Assembly (NCBI GenBank): GCA_905234045.1
Contig: CAJOGS010000005.1
Location: 1 to 35,473, forward strand
DNA from: an uncultured Selenomonadaceae bacterium
GTDB lineage: Bacteria; Bacillota; Negativicutes; Selenomonadales; Selenomonadaceae
DNA length: 35,473 bases
Direction of reading: 5' to 3'
Positions within the stretch are counted from its first letter, which is position 1, and every line of letters starts with the position of its first letter. The notes under the pieces were generated by a model, which saw nothing but the letters and a program-made list of their open reading frames with translations, ran no database searches and was not told the origin of the DNA. The translations under genes were made by a program, and so were the position numbers. This document shows, in pieces, positions 30,681 through 35,473 of this stretch.

Positions 30681-32585
30681 TTATACGTTGAAGCCTAATT
30701 TTTCAAATAAACTTTTGAACGGCTTGAATAAAACCCAAAAACTTGGCGGGATTCTCGATTGCATAAAAAATTTTAAAATCTGCAATGAAGTTAAATTCTG
30801 GAAATACTGAAACATTAATTGAGCGTTCGGGTCTTTCTGTTCAACAGTTTTAAAAATGTCTGTGTTAGGATAAGCCGCATTTGGATTTTTTACCAGTGAC
30901 AAGAAATTTTCCAATTCGTCTCTGGCAAATTCTGAATTGATAACCTGCCCTGTATAAAATCCTGCCGCTTGCGCCGCAAACGGGAAAATTCTTTCTAAGG
31001 CGTGGCTTATTGTACCGTCAAGCGGCATCGGTTCTTCAGGAAAATCTTCTACAGTCCAATTTTTGGCGGTAAGTTTTTTTAAAGCCTCTGTACGACACCA
31101 AAAAGCACTGCCTATAGCCAACGGTTCATGATCTTCGCTGATTAAATCTTTTGATATTCCCAACTCTTCAGCCAATTCTATAGTTTTGTCCAGACAATCG
31201 CCCGACCAATATTTTTGAGTAAAAAATAAAATTTTATAGCCGCCGTTGTACGGACGCGGTGGAGCCAACAAGCCCAATTTTGAATCAGATTCAAACGTTG
31301 CCAAAATATTTTTTATAAAATTTCTGCCGCCCAAATTATTTTCCCACAAAATTTTGAAAAACGCATCGCCAATGGCTACAGATTCATTTGGACGCATTGA
31401 TTTTTTATCGTGGACAAAGCAAAGATATTTATATTTTTTGAAAGCGTCGGCACAACCTACCAAAAGCGCGGAAAGGTCGCGCCCTCTTGCCGCAACCAAA
31501 CGCACTTCAACTTTTCTGTTTGCCTCTTTGAAAAGTTTTTCGACAAGCGATTTTTTCTTTTCGTTGCCGGTAGTAACAATAATTGAAATTTCCGGCGGCG
31601 CGTTCAAAAGATATTCCACGCATTGCGGAATTAAATCTTCGTAATACAAATGGGCGATTATGACGGAATTTTTTAAAACTGTTTCGTCAACTTCCGCGCT
31701 CAATTCATTTGTCAGTATATAATTTAATCCCAAATTTTCTTTTATCAGCGTGATATTTTGAGTTCTCAATAAATTTTGGAAAATTAAATCTATGTCATAA
31801 TTTGTGCAATCTTTAATAAAATTTAAACTTTGGCGCGGCACGTCTCCATAATTTTCTTTTACATAATCTTTTCTTTCAGCCATGAAAACTTTTCGCCGCA
31901 AAATCGGGCATTTATATTCCTTCAGCAATCTTTCGGCGTTAATGACGTCCTGATCTATGTTTAAATCGTATTCCCGCTCTAAAGCGCGTGTATCGCAGTA
32001 TATGGCGTAATCAAAACCTTTGTGATAAAAAATTTTTGTCAGACAAAATCTGCGACGCTTTAAAGTTAATTCCGAATCAAGATTATTTTCTTTAGTCTGC
32101 CAATACTCCAAAAATTTTTGACTGTGCAACATTTTTTGACGAAAAACCAAAAAATAAGGCTGAATATATTCGGGAATGTAACCATATGGCGAAATTCCAT
32201 ATTGATCCAAAATTTCGCCGTGAACTGTCAAGCCCCAAAAATCTGCGTCGGGATTTTTTTTATTCATTTCGTCAAAAATTTCGGCGAACGGTCTGAAAGG
32301 TCCATAAAAGGAATCGTTAAATAAAATTAATTCGTCGTAGTCAGCCAAATTTGTTTGTAAAATTTTTTGCCGCCATGCCTCCATGTCGAAGCCTTGATTT
32401 TCTCTTACAGTTATATCATCAGTAATTTTTTCCAAACGGCGGCGACTTTCTTCAGTCAATTCACCGTTACACACTACCGACAAATGAGTTGAAATTTTCT
32501 TCATCTCTTGGAGCAAAAAAATAATGTAATCATCGGCAATGCCTTCACTGTCGTACATACAAAATATGCCCAATCGTTTTAGCAA
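30681..32585 (-). CDS. RgpF-family (rhamnan synthesis protein F) glycan protein
   Basis: This 634-residue protein resembles RgpF: MYDSEGIADDYIIFLLQEMK at the start, ITVRENQGFDMEAWRQKILQ, ELILFNDSFYGPFRPFAEIF, then a second half with VRLVAARGRDLSALLVGCAD and YLCFVHDKKSMRPNES. RgpF proteins take part in cell-surface rhamnose polysaccharide synthesis, probably as glycosyltransferases. AAAGG lies 8 nt before TTG 32585; the GTG at 32594 overlaps that site and is unlikely. It sits between a GT2 gene (27 nt gap) and purL (14 nt gap). Confidence 0.82.
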   Translation of the reverse strand: MLKRLGIFCMYDSEGIADDYIIFLLQEMKKISTHLSVVCNGELTEESRRRLEKITDDITVRENQGFDMEAWRQKILQTNLADYDELILFNDSFYGPFRPFAEIFDEMNKKNPDADFWGLTVHGEILDQYGISPYGYIPEYIQPYFLVFRQKMLHSQKFLEYWQTKENNLDSELTLKRRRFCLTKIFYHKGFDYAIYCDTRALEREYDLNIDQDVINAERLLKEYKCPILRRKVFMAERKDYVKENYGDVPRQSLNFIKDCTNYDIDLIFQNLLRTQNITLIKENLGLNYILTNELSAEVDETVLKNSVIIAHLYYEDLIPQCVEYLLNAPPEISIIVTTGNEKKKSLVEKLFKEANRKVEVRLVAARGRDLSALLVGCADAFKKYKYLCFVHDKKSMRPNESVAIGDAFFKILWENNLGGRNFIKNILATFESDSKLGLLAPPRPYNGGYKILFFTQKYWSGDCLDKTIELAEELGISKDLISEDHEPLAIGSAFWCRTEALKKLTAKNWTVEDFPEEPMPLDGTISHALERIFPFAAQAAGFYTGQVINSEFARDELENFLSLVKNPNAAYPNTDIFKTVEQKDPNAQLMFQYFQNLTSLQILKFFMQSRIPPSFWVLFKPFKSLFEKLGFNV

Positions 32586-32612
32586 ATTTATCACCTTTTA
32601 TTTTTCAGAGTT

Positions 32613-34259
32613 TTAATTAAAAAATTTATTTTTCCAATCAAGAAATTTTTCAAATGCTGTCTTTGGTTTCGGCGGCAATTCGTCAACATTTTTAACCAAA
32701 ACAACAGATTTTTCTTTCATATCTTCCTTTGTCAAAACAACGTCTTTTTTGTCTATCTTGTCTTTATCTTCGTCTTTATTTTCGTCTTTGTTATTTTCCT
32801 TATCGGTTTCGATTTTTTCAACATTTTCGGTTTTTTCTTCGTCTTCGTCTTCAGTATTAGCTTTTACAAAAATAACGTCTTCGATATTTTGAATATCCGG
32901 CGGGAGTTCGGTTTTAATAATTCCGGTAATTTCAATTAAAGTTCTTCCTGCGGGAAATTTTTTCTTAATCGTGAAAAAAGGATCCGATTTCAGAAAATAA
33001 AAGCTGCCGTTTTCAACTTGAAAAGCATTTGAATCGAAATCTTCGATATTTTCGCCGTTGACTGAGATTTTTAAATTTTTTATCGCCGTAACAGAATTTT
33101 CGTCAGGATCGAAACGAAATTTTTTAATTTTTTTGTCGGCTTGAAAATCAAAAACCGCCTCAAATGTGTCATCGGGATATATAAAAATTCGCTGATTCAA
33201 AGTATTTTTTTCGTTAAATTCGTTGCCGTAGTCAAGATATAAGCGACCGTTGAAAGACTTGAAAGTATATTGTATATTGAAAATATCGAAATTTCCGTCG
33301 TCTCGAATAAAATTTTTGTCGTCATAATCGTACAATTTTTTTAATTGTTTGCAAGTAGTTTCATTATGAATTAAATTATACAATATTTCAAGGGCTAATT
33401 TTTGAAAGGCGGGAGATTTTTTTTCAAGACACAGTTTTGCAAATGCAAATTCAGTATTTATTTCTCCGTCGATTAAAAATTTTTTAGATTCGGGAAAAAC
33501 TTTCAGAAAGAAATCTTTATCTTGCAGAATCGGCAAAAATTCCCGCGCAACGAAATATTCTTCGTTGTTGACACGAATTAATTTTTTCACAGTCCTTGAA
33601 CTGACAGAATTTTTATTTCCGCTCCTCAGCCGAAATTGAATTAATTCATCTTCCAAAACATAAATATTTTTTTTCTGCAGGAGATTTACCCATGTAAAAA
33701 AATCCGGCAACTGAAACAAAAATGGATTATGTACAAAATATTGAGGATTATTCCGCGCCAATATGCTTGGGTGGCAAAAACAATTTCCATTCCAAAATAA
33801 ATGATTCAGCCATTCCTCGCGGGAACGATTTTTTTGATTGAAAGTATTTTTGTAGTGATGATTTTCAGGCAAAATAAAAATTTCGCCGCTCTCGTCAATA
33901 AATTTTGCTTGAGTGAAACAAGCCGCATATTCGGGATTGTCTTCAAGAAAATTTATCTGCTTTTCCAATTTGTCAACTTCCCAAATATCGTCGGAATGAT
34001 GAATTGCGATATATTCGCCTTTAGAAATTTTAACGCCTTCCTGAAGCATTTGGACGGCTCCGGTATTTTTTTCATTCAAAAATGATTTTATACGCGGGTC
34101 TGTAAAACTTTTTATAATTTTGTGACTGTTATCGGTTGAGCCGTCGTCAAAAATTAAAAGTTCAAAATCTGAAAAAGTCTGATTCAACGCACTTTCAATG
34201 GCGGCGGAAATATATTTTTCGTGATTGTACGAGGTAAGAATAATGCTGACTTTCGGCAT
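32613..34259 (-). CDS. Family 2 glycosyltransferase with extra C-terminal domain and acidic tail
   Basis: This 548-residue protein has a GT-A domain of family 2 at about residues 1-230: VSIILTSYNHEKYISAAIES, LLIFDDGSTDNS (Asp38-Asp39), and a metal-binding DD near 90-91 in IAIHHSDDIWEVDK. A helical stretch follows. Residues about 325-460 look like a beta-sandwich (GRLYLDYGNEFNEKNTLNQR; KKFRFDPDENS). The last 80 residues are a Glu/Lys/Asp-rich low-complexity tail ending FEKFLDWKNKFFN. It probably adds a sugar to a surface glycan. AAAGGAG precedes the ATG by 7 nt. Confidence 0.85.
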   Translation of the reverse strand: MPKVSIILTSYNHEKYISAAIESALNQTFSDFELLIFDDGSTDNSHKIIKSFTDPRIKSFLNEKNTGAVQMLQEGVKISKGEYIAIHHSDDIWEVDKLEKQINFLEDNPEYAACFTQAKFIDESGEIFILPENHHYKNTFNQKNRSREEWLNHLFWNGNCFCHPSILARNNPQYFVHNPFLFQLPDFFTWVNLLQKKNIYVLEDELIQFRLRSGNKNSVSSRTVKKLIRVNNEEYFVAREFLPILQDKDFFLKVFPESKKFLIDGEINTEFAFAKLCLEKKSPAFQKLALEILYNLIHNETTCKQLKKLYDYDDKNFIRDDGNFDIFNIQYTFKSFNGRLYLDYGNEFNEKNTLNQRIFIYPDDTFEAVFDFQADKKIKKFRFDPDENSVTAIKNLKISVNGENIEDFDSNAFQVENGSFYFLKSDPFFTIKKKFPAGRTLIEITGIIKTELPPDIQNIEDVIFVKANTEDEDEEKTENVEKIETDKENNKDENKDEDKDKIDKKDVVLTKEDMKEKSVVLVKNVDELPPKPKTAFEKFLDWKNKFFN

Positions 34260-34272
34260 AAATTTTCTCCTT

Positions 34273-35473
34273 TCAATTAATGTATTCTACTTCATAAATG
34301 AAGGTTGGAGAATCACTGAAAATTTTTTTAATATTCGTGTTTGCAGTAGAAAAATTTTCTAAGTCTTCTCGACGCGCAAGAATATATTTAATTTCAAAAA
34401 TTTTTAAATCGTTCGTATTTAAATCCAATCCAAAATTATCATCGCCCGTGAAAATAAATTTAGTCGGTTCATTTTGAAGATTAATTCTTATGTGAGCATA
34501 GCGATTATAAATTTTAAAATTTTTGCCGTCAGGATCAATTTTTTTCCAACGATCCAACGCGGGATAAATATTGACGCTGTTAATTGTAGGCGCGCCGAAC
34601 ATTATCGGAAAATCATTAAAGCCAATGTCATCAACAACCAACCACAAAGAATTTTTTTGACCTGCGGAAATTTCGGATTGAACAATTTCAGAAATTTTTT
34701 GACCGACAGGCATTTTATAAACCACATCGACGCCGGAACTTACGGGATTTACAGTTATTCCAATGATAAACATCATTAACGCCAAAATTGCGGCGCGGAT
34801 TTTATTTAGCGGGCTTAAAAAAATAATAATTGCGCTTATTGAAAATAAAATTATAAAAATTGCAGTTTCGATTGAAAAATCTTCAGGCAAATAATAATAA
34901 ATTGCGAACGCGGAGACAAGCGAAATAATTACTGCGATTGTCAGCCGCTTAAGCGGCGAAATAAAATCTGTGATGAATTTAAAACTGCGAAACAGCAAAA
35001 TCAGTTGCGCCAAATCTATTGCCGTTTTTAATCTTAATCCCGTAACGTTGCCTATAAAAGTTATTTTTGCAAGCCAATTTGGAAATTCGATTGTCTGAAA
35101 AATTGCAAAAAATAAAATCACTGCAATCAAAAAGCAATTCATTTTATCGAAAATTTTACTCTGCAACTTCGCAAGGCAAGCGGTTATAAATCCCAATGGA
35201 GCCATTGAATAAAAAGTTGCCATTCCGCAATTTCCGGGAAATTCTTGAATATCTTTGAAAGGCAGCAGCGGACAAATTAAATCTGTCAAATGAACATACA
35301 GAGGAATATCGCCGCAGGTTGTTAAACGCCGCCCGGGGTATTCCGTGTTCAGTTGTAATTGAATCATATCTTGTGAAATATAAAGCGCGTGCAAAATTGG
35401 CGCAATCATAATTGCAAAGCCTGTTATCCAGAAAAATTTATCGTGCCACAAAATTTTTAATGTGCTTTTTTCA
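34273..35473 (-). CDS. Large polytopic membrane protein, C-terminal part (runs off the window)
   Basis: The frame is open from the window edge to the TGA at 34273, so at least 400 C-terminal residues are present and the start is missing. About eight hydrophobic segments lie in the first 245 residues. A 150-residue hydrophilic domain follows (SLWLVVDDIGFNDFPIMFGA; YNRYAHIRINLQNEPTKFIF). This resembles large membrane proteins found in surface-glycan loci, but I cannot name the family firmly. It precedes the GT2 gene by 13 nt, so it belongs to the same unit. Confidence 0.65.
   Translation of the reverse strand, partial: EKSTLKILWHDKFFWITGFAIMIAPILHALYISQDMIQLQLNTEYPGRRLTTCGDIPLYVHLTDLICPLLPFKDIQEFPGNCGMATFYSMAPLGFITACLAKLQSKIFDKMNCFLIAVILFFAIFQTIEFPNWLAKITFIGNVTGLRLKTAIDLAQLILLFRSFKFITDFISPLKRLTIAVIISLVSAFAIYYYLPEDFSIETAIFIILFSISAIIIFLSPLNKIRAAILALMMFIIGITVNPVSSGVDVVYKMPVGQKISEIVQSEISAGQKNSLWLVVDDIGFNDFPIMFGAPTINSVNIYPALDRWKKIDPDGKNFKIYNRYAHIRINLQNEPTKFIFTGDDNFGLDLNTNDLKIFEIKYILARREDLENFSTANTNIKKIFSDSPTFIYEVEYIN

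Overview
The window is an AT-rich bacterial chromosome segment with 32 protein genes, one tRNA-Ser(CGA) and unusually repeat-rich intergenic regions. Strong GGAGG-type ribosome sites, frequent TTG starts, a Clostridia-type single-chain PurL, YaaR next to HolB, a YjfB-like protein, RgpF and the siroheme decarboxylase pair suggest a Firmicute, most likely a Negativicutes (Selenomonas-like) anaerobe. That placement is inference from gene content. No phage, integrase, transposase or CRISPR array was seen.

Layout. 1-2100: an iron-sulfur flavoprotein and a cyclophilin-fold lipoprotein, divergent from a LysR regulator with a clear operator. 2101-2856: a 330-bp repeat element, then tRNA-Ser with its terminator. 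2857-7150: a CNNM/CorC-type membrane protein, HU, a YjfB-like protein, DXR (ispC) and a DUF2314-like protein. 7219-10265: EngB, the AhbA/AhbB siroheme decarboxylase pair and an OFA-type MFS transporter. 10310-14589: a membrane-anchored unknown, an RlaP-like nucleotidyltransferase overlapping RpiB, then divergent YaaR-HolB and a secreted unknown. 15162-25136: a scattered nickel/peptide-type ABC transporter (two ATPases, a binding protein and two permeases), interleaved with a GntP permease, an SHMT-like protein and an orphan HsdR-N nuclease-like gene. The permease genes follow an adenosylcobalamin riboswitch with a good promoter. 25572-26748: a DUF2156 protein that appears to start at ATT, and an Asn/Tyr/Asp-rich repeat protein. 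26956-35473: PurL downstream of a surface-polysaccharide cluster (RgpF-like protein, GT2 glycosyltransferase and the end of a large membrane protein).

How the genes may work together. The 15-25 kb locus looks like metal (probably cobalt) or metal-complex uptake, with the permeases repressed when B12 is plentiful. The SHMT-like protein sits directly upstream of the ATPase genes. It keeps the SHMT fold signature, but the Schiff-base lysine position is aspartate (residue 219), so it is unlikely to be a working GlyA.

The most unusual pattern is intergenic. Arrays of 7- or 8-bp units, each carrying one TAG (or CTA), fill many gaps. All seven TAG stop codons I find in the window lie at the head of such an array. 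The arrays run into short elements with inverted ends of the type TAGGGCGTGTTGA, which also begin with TAG or TAA. Because 7 and 8 are not multiples of 3, three successive units place a stop in all three frames. I do not recognise this as a described repeat family.
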